Origin: Pseudomonadales bacterium
Lineage (GTDB): Bacteria > Pseudomonadota > Gammaproteobacteria > Pseudomonadales > Azotimanducaceae
Assembly (NCBI GenBank): GCA_022827905.1
Contig: JAJEIQ010000003.1
Span: 1-64,000 of the forward strand
Length of the DNA stretch: 64,000 nt
Direction of reading: 5' to 3'
The notes beneath the pieces are model-generated. The model saw only the letters and a program-made list of their open reading frames with translations. It made no database searches and was not told the DNA's origin. This document shows, piece by piece, positions 41,813-50,985 of this stretch. The position numbers and the translations under genes were made by a program. Positions within the stretch are counted from its first letter, which is position 1. Each line of letters starts with the position of its first letter.

Positions 41813-44560
41813 TCAGCGCACCGTGACCGCGTTGGACGGGGCGCTCCAGGGGCCGGCGTGGCCGTCGATGTCCACCGAGCGCACCCGGACGGCGTAGGTC
41901 CCCGGCTCCAGGTCCGACCAGCGGAAGTCCGTGCGCGCTGCGGCCTGCAGCGAGCGACCCTCGACCGGCGTGCCGTCGCGCAGCAGGTCCACCCCGTAGC
42001 GGGAACCCGGCACCTCGGACCAGGTGGCCCGCAGCCGGCGGTGGCCGGCGCCCTCCGCCGTCACCTTGGACGGCGGCGGCGGCAAGGACGGCAGCGGGCC
42101 GAAGTCCCGTCCGCCGTCCGCCCCCGACAGGTTCGCCAGGCGGCCGTTGGGATCCTTGAGCAGGCTCATCACCGCCAGGTCGCCTTCGGACTCGACCCGC
42201 AGCCGCCACTTGCCCACGCCGTCGCCGAGCGCCCCGGACGAGATGGCGGCCGCCTCCCCGGACTCCAACTCCGCCGCGGTCAGCTCCACCGCCGCACCGC
42301 CGGGCACCTGAACCGCAACCGGGCCGCCGGGGCGCACGCCGCCGTCGTCCGCGCCGGTCACCGTCGCCGTCGTGGCGGAGCGGCCCCGGTTGGCAATGCG
42401 CAGCACGCTCACCTGCCGGGTGTTGCTGCCGGGGTTGAAGGTCGCAACCCGATGGGCCCCGTCCATTGACGGCGCCACCGCCTGCATGGCGGTCAGGAAG
42501 CCGTCCCGATGGCGCACGTGGGCGTGCGCCCCGAAGTCGAACCCCGTGCCGGACAGCGCCAGCCGCCAGGTTCCGGTGCCGGCGCCGGTGCGGCGGCTTA
42601 AGCCCTTCGATGTGTTGCCGAGCTCCAGGTCGTCGGAGTTGACGTGGACCGCCTCCCCCGCGTCCAGGCGCAGCGACAGGTCGCCGTAGCCGGCATCGCT
42701 GTCGTCGGACGCCCGGATCGTCACCGTCCCGGCGCGGGTCGAGCGGTTGATGACCCGCACGAAGCCCTGCCTGCCGTCCGGGTCGTTGGCCGCCGGGAAC
42801 AGCGGCGCGTGCCAGACGCCGTCCGCGTCCGGCCCGGCGCCGCCGGACAGGTTCGACAGGTGCCCGGTGGGGCTGCGCAGCAGGCCCATCGCCATCAGCG
42901 GCGATTCGGAAGCGATTGACAGCCGCCACTTGCCCGCGCCGTCGCCGAGGCCCGCCTGGGGCTCGCCGCAGGCCAGGCCCCGCCCGGACTCCAGCTCGGC
43001 CGCGTCCACCTCGCAGGCGCTGCCCGCGGGCAGCGTGAGGGACACCGGCGTGCCCGGCGAGGCCCCTGAGTCGTCCACGCCCGTCACTGTCGCGGCCGCC
43101 TCGGCGTCGGTCGGGTTCACCAGCCGCAGGACGCTCATCTGGTTGGTGTTGCTGGCTGGGTTGAAGGTCGCCAGCCCCAGCGCGCCGTCCGCGCCCCTCG
43201 GCGCGGTCGCCTCCATCGCCGCCACGAAGCCGTCCGTCGTGCGCACGTACCCTAGCGCCTCAACGTCCAGCGCTTCGCTTTGGAACTGAAGCCGCCAGCC
43301 GCCGGTACCGGGGCCGGTGCCGCCGGCGAGGCCCTTGGCCGCGTTGCCCGCCTCCAGGTCGTTTGAGTTGAAGTGGGTGGCCGCAAGGGCGCCGAGCGGC
43401 AGGGTGAGGGGATCGTAGGCCACGCCCGCATCGTCGGTGGCCTTCACCGTGACCTCGCCCGCCTTGTTCGAACGGTTGATCACCCGCACGAAGCCCTGCA
43501 GCGCCGGGTCCGAGGCCTGCGGCAGGCGCCACACCGCCTCCGGAGCCGTGACCATCACCTTGAACCGCTGCGTGAGCGACCGGTTGCTGGCGTCCGTGGC
43601 GGTGGCCGCGATCTCCGCCATGCCCTCCCCCTGCCCGCGCACGGTCAGTTCGGCGTCTTCCACGGACGCGGTCGCCACCGACGGGTCCGACGAGGACGCC
43701 GAGAACGTCAGGGCGCTGCCGTCCCGGCTGCGGAACGCCGCCGACAGGTCCAGCCGCAGCGCCCTGCCAATGGCCAGCATCCGCGTGCCCAACGCCTGGG
43801 TGACCTCAGGCCGCCGATCCTCGCCGCCGCTCGAGCCGCCACCTCCAGATCCCCCACCATTGCCCCCATTGCCGGGATTTTCGGTCTGAATTCGGACGAA
43901 GGTGAGCGTCGCCAACCGTTCGTTCGTAAACGGGTCTGTTCCCCTGATGCTGGCGATGGTCTCCTGCGGCACGGTGGCCGGGTTGCTGAGCGAGAAGCCG
44001 TTGCCGTCCTCGGTGCCCGCGTCATAGGGGTACAGGTTCACTTCGCGCCGCGACCGCCAGTTGCCGCCACCATCGACGAGGGACAGTCCCGAGACGCCGA
44101 CGAACCAGTCCGGGCTGGGTGCGACCATGGAGATCAGCGTGACCAGCGGATGGGCCTTGGTGGCCTGAAAGTCAACGCTGTTCTGGAACGTGGGGCCGCC
44201 GAGGCTTAGTTGGATGGTGGCGCCAACGTGGCTGCTGGCGTTGATTTCCGATATGAACGTACTTGTGCCGCCAACCTCCGCCACGGCTTCGATCCCGGGG
44301 GTGGCCGTGCCGCCGGCTTGCCAGAAGGTCACGCTATTGTTGTGCGTGGCGCCGATCAGCGTTGTGAAGTGGGCGCCCGAGGGCACGCCTCCGGGCGTTG
44401 CGGCGGTTGTCCAAGTGCCTGTGAAGGTGACTCGATAGGTCGCGTTCGATTCGTTGGCTTGGGCCTGCCCCACCGAGGGCGTCCAGCCAACCAGCCACGC
44501 CAGCCCCAGCGCGATGGCTAGGCCCAGGCAACGCAACGACGGCAGCGGCCGCTTGGACAT
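41813..44560 (-). CDS. Large secreted spondin-N protein with duplicated modules
   Basis: About 915 residues. There is a signal peptide (about 1-34), then a spondin-N domain (roughly 40-225; YRVTFTGTWTT, SPDWFVGVSGLSLVDGGGNW, NLYPYDAGTEDG). A Gly/Ser linker and an Ig-like domain follow (about 250-345; SALTFSASSSDPSVATASVE). Next come two copies of a roughly 240-residue unit beginning QGFVRVINRS and containing FNPxSNTxQxSVLR, WRL and NLSG, and last an FN3-like domain (KVTAEGAGHRRLRATW). Spondin-N domains mediate matrix adhesion. The duplicated unit is not one I can name. It is probably a surface or extracellular adhesin. No sorting signal or C-terminal membrane helix is visible. Confidence 0.8.
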   Translation of the reverse strand: MSKRPLPSLRCLGLAIALGLAWLVGWTPSVGQAQANESNATYRVTFTGTWTTAATPGGVPSGAHFTTLIGATHNNSVTFWQAGGTATPGIEAVAEVGGTSTFISEINASSHVGATIQLSLGGPTFQNSVDFQATKAHPLVTLISMVAPSPDWFVGVSGLSLVDGGGNWRSRREVNLYPYDAGTEDGNGFSLSNPATVPQETIASIRGTDPFTNERLATLTFVRIQTENPGNGGNGGGSGGGGSSGGEDRRPEVTQALGTRMLAIGRALRLDLSAAFRSRDGSALTFSASSSDPSVATASVEDAELTVRGQGEGMAEIAATATDASNRSLTQRFKVMVTAPEAVWRLPQASDPALQGFVRVINRSNKAGEVTVKATDDAGVAYDPLTLPLGALAATHFNSNDLEAGNAAKGLAGGTGPGTGGWRLQFQSEALDVEALGYVRTTDGFVAAMEATAPRGADGALGLATFNPASNTNQMSVLRLVNPTDAEAAATVTGVDDSGASPGTPVSLTLPAGSACEVDAAELESGRGLACGEPQAGLGDGAGKWRLSIASESPLMAMGLLRSPTGHLSNLSGGAGPDADGVWHAPLFPAANDPDGRQGFVRVINRSTRAGTVTIRASDDSDAGYGDLSLRLDAGEAVHVNSDDLELGNTSKGLSRRTGAGTGTWRLALSGTGFDFGAHAHVRHRDGFLTAMQAVAPSMDGAHRVATFNPGSNTRQVSVLRIANRGRSATTATVTGADDGGVRPGGPVAVQVPGGAAVELTAAELESGEAAAISSGALGDGVGKWRLRVESEGDLAVMSLLKDPNGRLANLSGADGGRDFGPLPSLPPPPSKVTAEGAGHRRLRATWSEVPGSRYGVDLLRDGTPVEGRSLQAAARTDFRWSDLEPGTYAVRVRSVDIDGHAGPWSAPSNAVTVR

Positions 44561-44638
44561 AGTGCGCATCGGTGTCCAACCCCATGGTCTACGATGGGCC
44601 TAGTTTATGGCAGTCCAAGCACATCGCACAGGGTTCGG

Positions 44639-47600
44639 TCAGCGCAATGCGGCCGCCCGTTCCGCTTCAAGCAGGCGGCGCTCCATCTTCTTCACCGAGA
44701 CCACGCCCTTTTTTGCCATCCGCTCCGCGAACAATGCGACCCGCAGCTCCTCCAATTCGAAGCGCAAGTCCTGCCAGTCGCTCATGGCATGCCCTTCGGA
44801 TTCCGCAAGGTGGGACAGACGCCCCTCGAAGGCCTTAATCTGGGCCATGCGCTCGGCGTCCCGTTGCGCGTGGCCTTGCAGGTTGGCTAGGCGATGGTCG
44901 GCGGCCCGAAGGAAGCGGGCCAAATCGGGCAGCCGTGCGCTGGGGGTGCGCTGCAGTAGATCGGGCGGCGTGAGGGCGTTCATCTGACTTTCCACATCGT
45001 CTCGGGCGGTGCGGAAAGCTGGCGAGGCCGAACTCTCAAGGCGGGCGACAAGTTGCGTCCGGGCTTGCAGGATGTCCCCTAGGTGGGTGATGGTCTCGGT
45101 GAAGATGCCGGCGAGCCTTGGCCGTTCCGTTTTCAGCAACGCATCGAACGCCGCCTTCGTTGCGGGTAGGGGACGGTCCTCGAAGTAGCAGCGCCAAGCC
45201 GCTGCCAGCATCACCGAGTCGACCAGTTGGCCGGTGTCGCCGAACACGGCTGCGTGGCGCACGAGGACGGGCTCCTTGAGCACTTGGCGCTCGAAGAAGC
45301 GCCTCGGCTTGCCCAAGGCGAGCCAAGCCAAGCGGGGGTAGCCTGTCCGGTTGGCTTCAGCTTGCTCCGTGCGGGTGGCGCAGATGCCGAGGTCCACCGT
45401 ATCGCTGCGGTCAACGAGCGCCGGATAGCCCAGCAGAGCGTTCGCGCCACCGCCCAGCGCCGTCTCGGTGGGCAGGCCCTGATCGGGGAAGGCGGTGAGG
45501 CCCTGTTGTTCCTGGGCGCTGGCGGCACCTTCGGCCACCCGCGTGCGCGCCTGCTCGAGGAACCGCCGCTGCAAGGCAGCCAGTTCCCGGCCTTGGGCGA
45601 GTGGCGCGCCATGCTCATCGATGACGCGAATGTTCATCAGCAGATGCGGCGGGACCTTTGCCCTGTTCCAAGCTGCGGGAGCGACGGGGACACCGAATTG
45701 ACGTTCGATGACTGAGGCCAAGGCGGCTCGAAAGGACCCTTGGCGATAGCAATCGGGGGCGGCCAATGCCGGTTTGATGCGCTCGGCAGCGTCGGCGATG
45801 GGGGCAAGCTGGCGGCGCGCGGCCTTGGGCAGGCTGCGCAGCCAAGCTTCCACCAGCTTCGGTAGGAAGCCCGGCACCGACCACTCCAGCGCGTCCTCGT
45901 CGATGGCCTGCAGGACGCCTAGGGGCACGTCCACGTTGACCCCATCGTCGGCTTCGCCCGGCGCGAAGCGGTAGTGCAGGCGCAACTCGGACCCGGTCAG
46001 CAACAGCCGCGCCGGATAGTCCTCGGACGATGGATTGGCATTGCCGCTCAACAGATCCTTGCGGGCCATTCTTAAACTTCGGTCCGCCCGCTCACCGCCT
46101 TGGTTGAGCCAATTTCGCAGTGACTCAAAGCCGGTCACTTCGAGTGGCAGCCGTTGGTCGTAGAAGGCGCATTGATCGGCCTCGGATGCCAGCAGGTCCC
46201 GCCGCCTGCCCTTCGCCTCCCAATCGAGAATCTCGGCGGCCAACTGCCGATTGTGCTTCAGGAAGGGGAGGGAAGGCTCCGGGGTGTCCTCCCCCTCGCC
46301 GTCGCCAACCAAACCGTCGTGAATGAGAATCTGCCGGGCTGCGGACGCATCAATGGGGGCGTAGCGCACCGGGCGGCGCTCGACGATCTTCAAGCCGTAG
46401 AGCAGCACTGTCTCAAAAGCCATCGCCTCGCCACGCCGCGAACTCCAATGCGGGTCGCTGTGGGTGCGGCGCAGCAGGTGGTTGGCCGCCGACTCGATCC
46501 AGCCGGCTTCGATGGCGGCGGCGTTGCGGGCATACACCCGTTGGGTTTCGCTCACTTCCGCGGCCATGATCCACTCCGGGGTGCGTCCGGCGAGGCCCGA
46601 GCCGGGAAAGATCCGCAGCTTGAGCTGGCGCGCGCCGACGTAGGCGCCTTGTTCGTCATGGCGGGCCACGAGGCTCAGGGCGCCGTGCAGCAGCGCCCGG
46701 TGGATGCTGGCGTAGTCGGCTGGCTTTTGGTTGAGCCTCAGGCCGAGCTGCCGCTGCACGGCCAGCAGTTGACGATGCACCTCCCGCCACTCCCGGACCC
46801 GCGAAGGATTGAGGAAGGCCGACTTCAACGCCGCGGTGACGGCGCGGCGAGTTTGGCCCTGCCGAGTTTCCTCCAGCCAAGCCCACAGGTTGAGCATGGC
46901 CATGAAGTCGGAGCGTTTGTCGGCGAAGGCGGCGTGGGCTTGGTCCGCTTGGGCGCTGGCGTTCAATGGCCGCTCGCGAGAGTCAGGCACGGCCAGCGCC
47001 GCGGCAATGATGCTGACCTCGCGCAGTGCCCCGTGCTTGGCGGCGGCGATGAGCATGCGGCTGAGGCGCGGATCCAATGGAAAACGGGCCATGGCCCGGC
47101 CCTCACGGGTGAGTTTGCCGTTGATCAGGGCGCCGAGTTCGTGCAGCAGCGTCAGGGCGTCCCTAATGGCTTTGGGTTCGGGAGGATCGAGAAAGGGGAA
47201 GCGCTCGATGTCGCCGAGGCCGAATGCCCGCATTTGCAACACCACCGAAGCGAGGTTGACCCGTTTGATTTCCGGGTCGGAGTAAGGAGGGCGGGCGCTG
47301 TAGTCCTCCTCGGTGTAAAGGCGGATGCAAAGACCCGGGCCGATGCGCCCGCAACGGCCTCGGCGTTGGTCGGCGCTGGCTTGGGAAATGGCTTCGATGG
47401 GTAGCCGCTGCAGTTTCGAGCGGTAGCTGTAACGGTTGATGCGCGCCTTGCCGGGGTCCACCACAAAGCCGATGTTGGGCACGGTGAGCGAGGTCTCCGC
47501 AACGTTGGTGGCGAGCACGATGCGCCGTTTCGCGCCCGGTTGAAAAACCCGCTGTTGGTCCTTGGCGGACAGGCGGGCGTAGAGCGGCAGAATGTCGAAG

Positions 47601-48370
47601 CGGCCGGCGAGCGCCTTGCGCAGGAACTTCGCCGACTCGAAGATTTCCCGCTCGCCGGTCTGAAAGATGAGCAGGTCTTGGGCAGCGCGCTTGGGCGATG
47701 CCTCGATGGCCTCGATGGCCCGCAGCAGATCGGCCTGCTCATCCTCGCCCGGCTCCAAGTGGTGGGTCTCGACCGGGTGGCCGCGGCCGCTCACCTCGAT
47801 GACCGGGGCATCGCCAAAGTGCTGCGCGAAGCGGTCCACATCAATGGTTGCGCTGGTGATGATGAGCTTCAGGCCCCGACGCTTGGGGAGCAGTTTGTTC
47901 AGGTAGCCGAGCAGGAAGTCGATGTTCAGGCTGCGCTCATGGGCCTCGTCCACGATGATGGCGTCGTATCGGGAGAGCTTGCGGTCACGACGGATCTCAG
48001 TGAGCAGCAAACCGTCGGTCATCACCTTGACGGCGGTCGATTCCGCCACCCGGTCGGTGAAGCGCACCGCAAAGCCGACCTCCTGGCCGAGTTCAACCTT
48101 GAGCTCCTCGGCGATGCGCTGGGCAGTGGCCCGGGCGGCGATGCGCCGCGGCTGGGTGTGGCCGATCATGGCCTTGCGGCCCAAGCCCGCCCGCAGGCAG
48201 ATCTTGGGCAGCTGGGTAGTTTTGCCGGAACCGGTTTCGCCGGCCACGATCACCACTTGGTGACGTGCAAGCGCATCGGCGATCTCATCCACGTGCCGGC
48301 TGATCGGCAACTCGCCGGGGAATTCGACGGCAGGCGTCCAAGCCTGCCTCGCTGTGGGCGCATTGGGCAC
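44639..48370 (-). CDS. hrpA: ATP-dependent RNA helicase HrpA
   Basis: About 1243 residues of DEAH-box helicase. It has Walker A GETGSGKTTQLPKI, DEAHERSLN, the SAT motif (LIITSATIDVDRF), QRRGRCGRIGPG (motif VI), HA2 and OB-fold regions, and the long C-terminal DUF3418 domain of HrpA. It unwinds or remodels RNA and rescues stalled ribosomes in family members. The start is uncertain: the open frame reaches 48613 but passes through a REP-like pair and into the VWA gene. GTG 48370, just downstream of the repeat, is the most likely start. This makes the N-terminus about 70-80 residues shorter than E. coli HrpA. Confidence 0.9.
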   Translation of the reverse strand: MPNAPTARQAWTPAVEFPGELPISRHVDEIADALARHQVVIVAGETGSGKTTQLPKICLRAGLGRKAMIGHTQPRRIAARATAQRIAEELKVELGQEVGFAVRFTDRVAESTAVKVMTDGLLLTEIRRDRKLSRYDAIIVDEAHERSLNIDFLLGYLNKLLPKRRGLKLIITSATIDVDRFAQHFGDAPVIEVSGRGHPVETHHLEPGEDEQADLLRAIEAIEASPKRAAQDLLIFQTGEREIFESAKFLRKALAGRFDILPLYARLSAKDQQRVFQPGAKRRIVLATNVAETSLTVPNIGFVVDPGKARINRYSYRSKLQRLPIEAISQASADQRRGRCGRIGPGLCIRLYTEEDYSARPPYSDPEIKRVNLASVVLQMRAFGLGDIERFPFLDPPEPKAIRDALTLLHELGALINGKLTREGRAMARFPLDPRLSRMLIAAAKHGALREVSIIAAALAVPDSRERPLNASAQADQAHAAFADKRSDFMAMLNLWAWLEETRQGQTRRAVTAALKSAFLNPSRVREWREVHRQLLAVQRQLGLRLNQKPADYASIHRALLHGALSLVARHDEQGAYVGARQLKLRIFPGSGLAGRTPEWIMAAEVSETQRVYARNAAAIEAGWIESAANHLLRRTHSDPHWSSRRGEAMAFETVLLYGLKIVERRPVRYAPIDASAARQILIHDGLVGDGEGEDTPEPSLPFLKHNRQLAAEILDWEAKGRRRDLLASEADQCAFYDQRLPLEVTGFESLRNWLNQGGERADRSLRMARKDLLSGNANPSSEDYPARLLLTGSELRLHYRFAPGEADDGVNVDVPLGVLQAIDEDALEWSVPGFLPKLVEAWLRSLPKAARRQLAPIADAAERIKPALAAPDCYRQGSFRAALASVIERQFGVPVAPAAWNRAKVPPHLLMNIRVIDEHGAPLAQGRELAALQRRFLEQARTRVAEGAASAQEQQGLTAFPDQGLPTETALGGGANALLGYPALVDRSDTVDLGICATRTEQAEANRTGYPRLAWLALGKPRRFFERQVLKEPVLVRHAAVFGDTGQLVDSVMLAAAWRCYFEDRPLPATKAAFDALLKTERPRLAGIFTETITHLGDILQARTQLVARLESSASPAFRTARDDVESQMNALTPPDLLQRTPSARLPDLARFLRAADHRLANLQGHAQRDAERMAQIKAFEGRLSHLAESEGHAMSDWQDLRFELEELRVALFAERMAKKGVVSVKKMERRLLEAERAAALR

Positions 48371-48400
48371 TTTGGCACCAGCAATTGTCGAGCTGGAGGC

Positions 48401-48475
48401 TCCCCGGAGCGAGGGCGTCCCGCCCTCGATGGGATCCCTCGGCTCAATACGAGGGCAAGATGCCCTCGCTCCGGC
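48401..48475. repeat. Inverted pair of REP-like palindromes
   Basis: TCCCCGGAGCGAGGGCGTCC continues into CGCCCTCGATGGGA (48401-48434). A second, opposite unit ACGAGGGCAAGATGCCCTCG continues into CTCCGG (48449-48474). The pair fills the gap between the stop of the VWA gene and hrpA on the same strand. The hrpA reading frame runs open through it, which inflates the apparent hrpA N-terminus. Confidence 0.8.
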
Positions 48476-48477
48476 CG

Positions 48478-49641
48478 CTACTTGGACAGGGTGTTCATCC
48501 CCTCTTCGAGCCCGCGGATGGTCAGCGGATACATGGCGCCGTTGACCAGCTTTTGGGTCATCCCGACGGAGGTGGAGTACTCCCAAGTCTCCTGCGGGGT
48601 GGGATTGATCCACACGAGCTTGTCATAGAGCTCCGTGAAGCGGGTCATCCAATGGGCGCCGGGCTCCTCGTTCCAGTGCTCCACGCTGCCGCCGGCATGG
48701 GTGATCTCGTAAGGCGCCATGGTGGCATCGCCGACGAAGACCACCTTGTAGTCCTGGGCGTACTTGTTCAGCACTTCCCAAGTGGGGATGCGCTCGGTCA
48801 TGCGGCGGCGGTTGTCCTTCCACACCGACTCGTAGATGAAGTTGTGGAAGTAGAAGCTCTGCATGTGCTTGAACTCGGTGCGGGTGGCCGAGAACAGCTC
48901 CTCGCAAATCTTGACGTGGGCGTCCATCGAGCCGCCGATGTCCAGAAACAGCAGCACCTTGACCGTGTTCTTGCGCTCCGGCTGCATCTTGATGTCCAGC
49001 ATGCCGCCGTTGTGGGCGGTGGAGCGGATGGTGTTGTCCATGTCCAACTCCTCTTCCCTGCCGGTGCGGGCGAACTTGCGCAGCCTTCGCAAGGCCATCT
49101 TGATGTTGCGGGTGCCGAGTTCCACGGAGTCGTCGAGATTCTTGTACTGGCGCTCATCCCAGACCTTTTTGGCCTTCTTCTTCTTGCCTTTGCCCATCCC
49201 CCCGGGGCCCTTGCGCCCGGTTTGGTTGGGATCATCGCCCTCGTCGCCCTCCTGGCCCTGTTTGGCTTGTTCCGCCTCGGCCTGTTCCTTGGCCTCGCGG
49301 AAGGCTTCGATCAGCTTCTCAAGGCCACCCAGGGATTCGATCTTCTTCAGGTCCTCCGGGGTCAGCGACTTTTCGAACTCGCGGCGCAGCCACTCGTCGG
49401 GGATGAGCGACTCCAGCATGCCGTGCAGGTCCTCAAGGCCCCGGAAGTAGGCGCTGAACGCGCGGTCGAACTTGTCGTAGTTCTTCTCGTCCTTCACCAA
49501 GCAGGTGCGGGTGAGCAGGTAGAAGTCGTCGAGGTTGGCGTACACCAGGCGGTGCTTGAGGGCGGCGAGCAGGTCCATCAGCTCGCGGATGGTGACCGGC
49601 ACCTTGTACTTGCGCAGGGTGAGGAAGAGGTTGATCAGCAT
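48478..49641 (-). CDS. VWA-domain protein (CoxE-like)
   Basis: A 387-residue protein. The N-terminal helical region (LINLFLTLRKYKVPVTIREL) resembles CoxE-type proteins. An acidic and Lys-rich linker follows (about 125-160), then a C-terminal von Willebrand A domain with MIDAS motif DIGGSMDAH (DxGxS) and a later Thr/Asp site (VVFVGDATMAPYEI). Such proteins work with a MoxR AAA+ ATPase, encoded 30 bp upstream, to insert cofactors or remodel a target enzyme. The target is not evident here. Confidence 0.87.
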   Translation of the reverse strand: MLINLFLTLRKYKVPVTIRELMDLLAALKHRLVYANLDDFYLLTRTCLVKDEKNYDKFDRAFSAYFRGLEDLHGMLESLIPDEWLRREFEKSLTPEDLKKIESLGGLEKLIEAFREAKEQAEAEQAKQGQEGDEGDDPNQTGRKGPGGMGKGKKKKAKKVWDERQYKNLDDSVELGTRNIKMALRRLRKFARTGREEELDMDNTIRSTAHNGGMLDIKMQPERKNTVKVLLFLDIGGSMDAHVKICEELFSATRTEFKHMQSFYFHNFIYESVWKDNRRRMTERIPTWEVLNKYAQDYKVVFVGDATMAPYEITHAGGSVEHWNEEPGAHWMTRFTELYDKLVWINPTPQETWEYSTSVGMTQKLVNGAMYPLTIRGLEEGMNTLSK

Positions 49642-49671
49642 GGGGATCGCCGAAGGCTGTCCGAACGCCGC

Positions 49672-50520
49672 TCAGCCGCGGGCGTCGCGGCGGTTCATGA
49701 AGGCGAGCCGCTCAAGCAGGTGGACATCCTGCTCGTTCTTGACCAGAGCGCCGTACAGGGGCGGAATGGCCTTGCTGGTGTCCCGGTTGGTGAGAATCTC
49801 GTCGGGAATGTCGTCCGCCATCAACAGCTTCAGCCAGTCGATGAGTTCGGAGGTGGAGGGCTTCTTCTTCAAGCCCGGCACTTTGCGCACGTCGAAGAAA
49901 ATCTCCATCGCCTCCTTGACCAACTCGTTCTTGATGGATGGGAAGTGAACTTCGATGATTTCGTGCATCGTCTCCCGGTCGGGGAAATTGATGTAGTGGA
50001 AGAAGCAGCGGCGCAGAAAGGCGTCCGGCAGTTCCTTCTCGTTGTTGGAGGTGATCACCACGATGGGCCGCTGCTTGGCGGTGACGGTCTCGGAAAGTTC
50101 GTAAACGAAGAACTCCATGCGGTCGAGTTCCTGCAGCAGGTCGTTGGGAAACTCGATGTCGGCCTTGTCGATCTCGTCGATCAGCAGCACCACCCGCTCG
50201 TCGGACTCGAACGCCTCCCACAGCTTGCCCTTCTTGATGTAGTTGCGGATGTCCCCGACCCGCTCCTCGCCGAGCTGGGAATCGCGCAGCCTGGAGACGG
50301 CGTCGTATTCGTAGAGGCCGTTGATGGCCTTGGTGCTGGACTTGATGTGCCATTGGATGAGCCGCAGGCCCAAGGTTTTGGCGATTTCCTCCGCCAGCAT
50401 GGTCTTGCCCGTGCCGGGCTCCCCCTTGACGAGCAGCGGGCGTTCGAGTTTGACCGCCGCGTCCACGGCCATGCTCAACTCGTCGGTGGAAATGTAAGTG
50501 TCGGTGCTGTCAAAAATCAT
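49672..50520 (-). CDS. MoxR-family AAA+ ATPase
   Basis: A 282-residue AAA+ ATPase. It has Walker A (GEPGTGKTMLAEEIA), Walker B (VVLLIDEIDKADIEFPNDLL), sensor 1 (VVITSNNEKELPDAFLRRC, with Arg finger) and a C-terminal lid. It is a MoxR-type chaperone that acts with the VWA protein directly downstream in the same operon. The pair is widespread in proteobacteria and often linked to envelope stress or metalloenzyme maturation. Confidence 0.9.
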   Translation of the reverse strand: MIFDSTDTYISTDELSMAVDAAVKLERPLLVKGEPGTGKTMLAEEIAKTLGLRLIQWHIKSSTKAINGLYEYDAVSRLRDSQLGEERVGDIRNYIKKGKLWEAFESDERVVLLIDEIDKADIEFPNDLLQELDRMEFFVYELSETVTAKQRPIVVITSNNEKELPDAFLRRCFFHYINFPDRETMHEIIEVHFPSIKNELVKEAMEIFFDVRKVPGLKKKPSTSELIDWLKLLMADDIPDEILTNRDTSKAIPPLYGALVKNEQDVHLLERLAFMNRRDARG

Positions 50521-50633
50521 GGGTTATCCCTTGGGTTCTCTTGGTATTGGGGGAGCGGCGCGAAGTTCCGCAGCAGCTTGCTGCCGTCGGAGCCAGTATT
50601 GCAAACCGAGTACTTTAATGGAGCCTGCTGGGC

Positions 50634-50966
50634 TCAATCAAGCGTTCGACGCCGGCCGGGCCCAAGCCATGACCACAGCGCTGCCACTACCGTGGCCAGC
50701 AGGCAGGTGGCCAGCAGCAGCTTCAGCGATTGCGCCGGCTGCCCTTGGAGTTGAAAGACGGCTTCAAAAAGCGCAACGATGTAGGCGGGGGCGTAGTAGC
50801 CTTCGAAATTCGGCAGCGGTGCCGGTGTGAGCATCAGGGCTAGGCTCAAGGCCCGTAGCCAAATGCGCAGGAAACGGCAGCGCAGAGCGCGGGTCAGCAC
50901 CCAGATGCCGACGCAGGCCAGCAAGGCGGCGACCACTGCGGCAGCCCAGGCGATGGGCTCGCTCAT
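50634..50966 (-). CDS. Small two- to three-helix membrane protein
   Basis: About 110 residues. Hydrophobic segments are IAWAAAVVAALLACVGIWVL, LRALSLALMLTPAPLPNFEG followed by YYAPAYIVALFEAVF, and LKLLLATCLLATVVAALWSW. No family is recognised. It lies 19 bp after the rnd stop on the same strand and upstream of the MoxR gene. ATG 50966 is chosen because the hydrophobic segment starts there; the frame extends to 51017 over the end of rnd. Function unknown. Confidence 0.6.
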   Translation of the reverse strand: MSEPIAWAAAVVAALLACVGIWVLTRALRCRFLRIWLRALSLALMLTPAPLPNFEGYYAPAYIVALFEAVFQLQGQPAQSLKLLLATCLLATVVAALWSWLGPGRRRTLD

Positions 50967-50985
50967 GGTTGGCTTCGCCGGGCGC

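Noticed and set aside
48371..48613. N-terminal extension of HrpA by 81 residues
   Set aside because: It translates a REP-like pair and antisense-free overlap of the VWA gene end; no helicase-like sequence.
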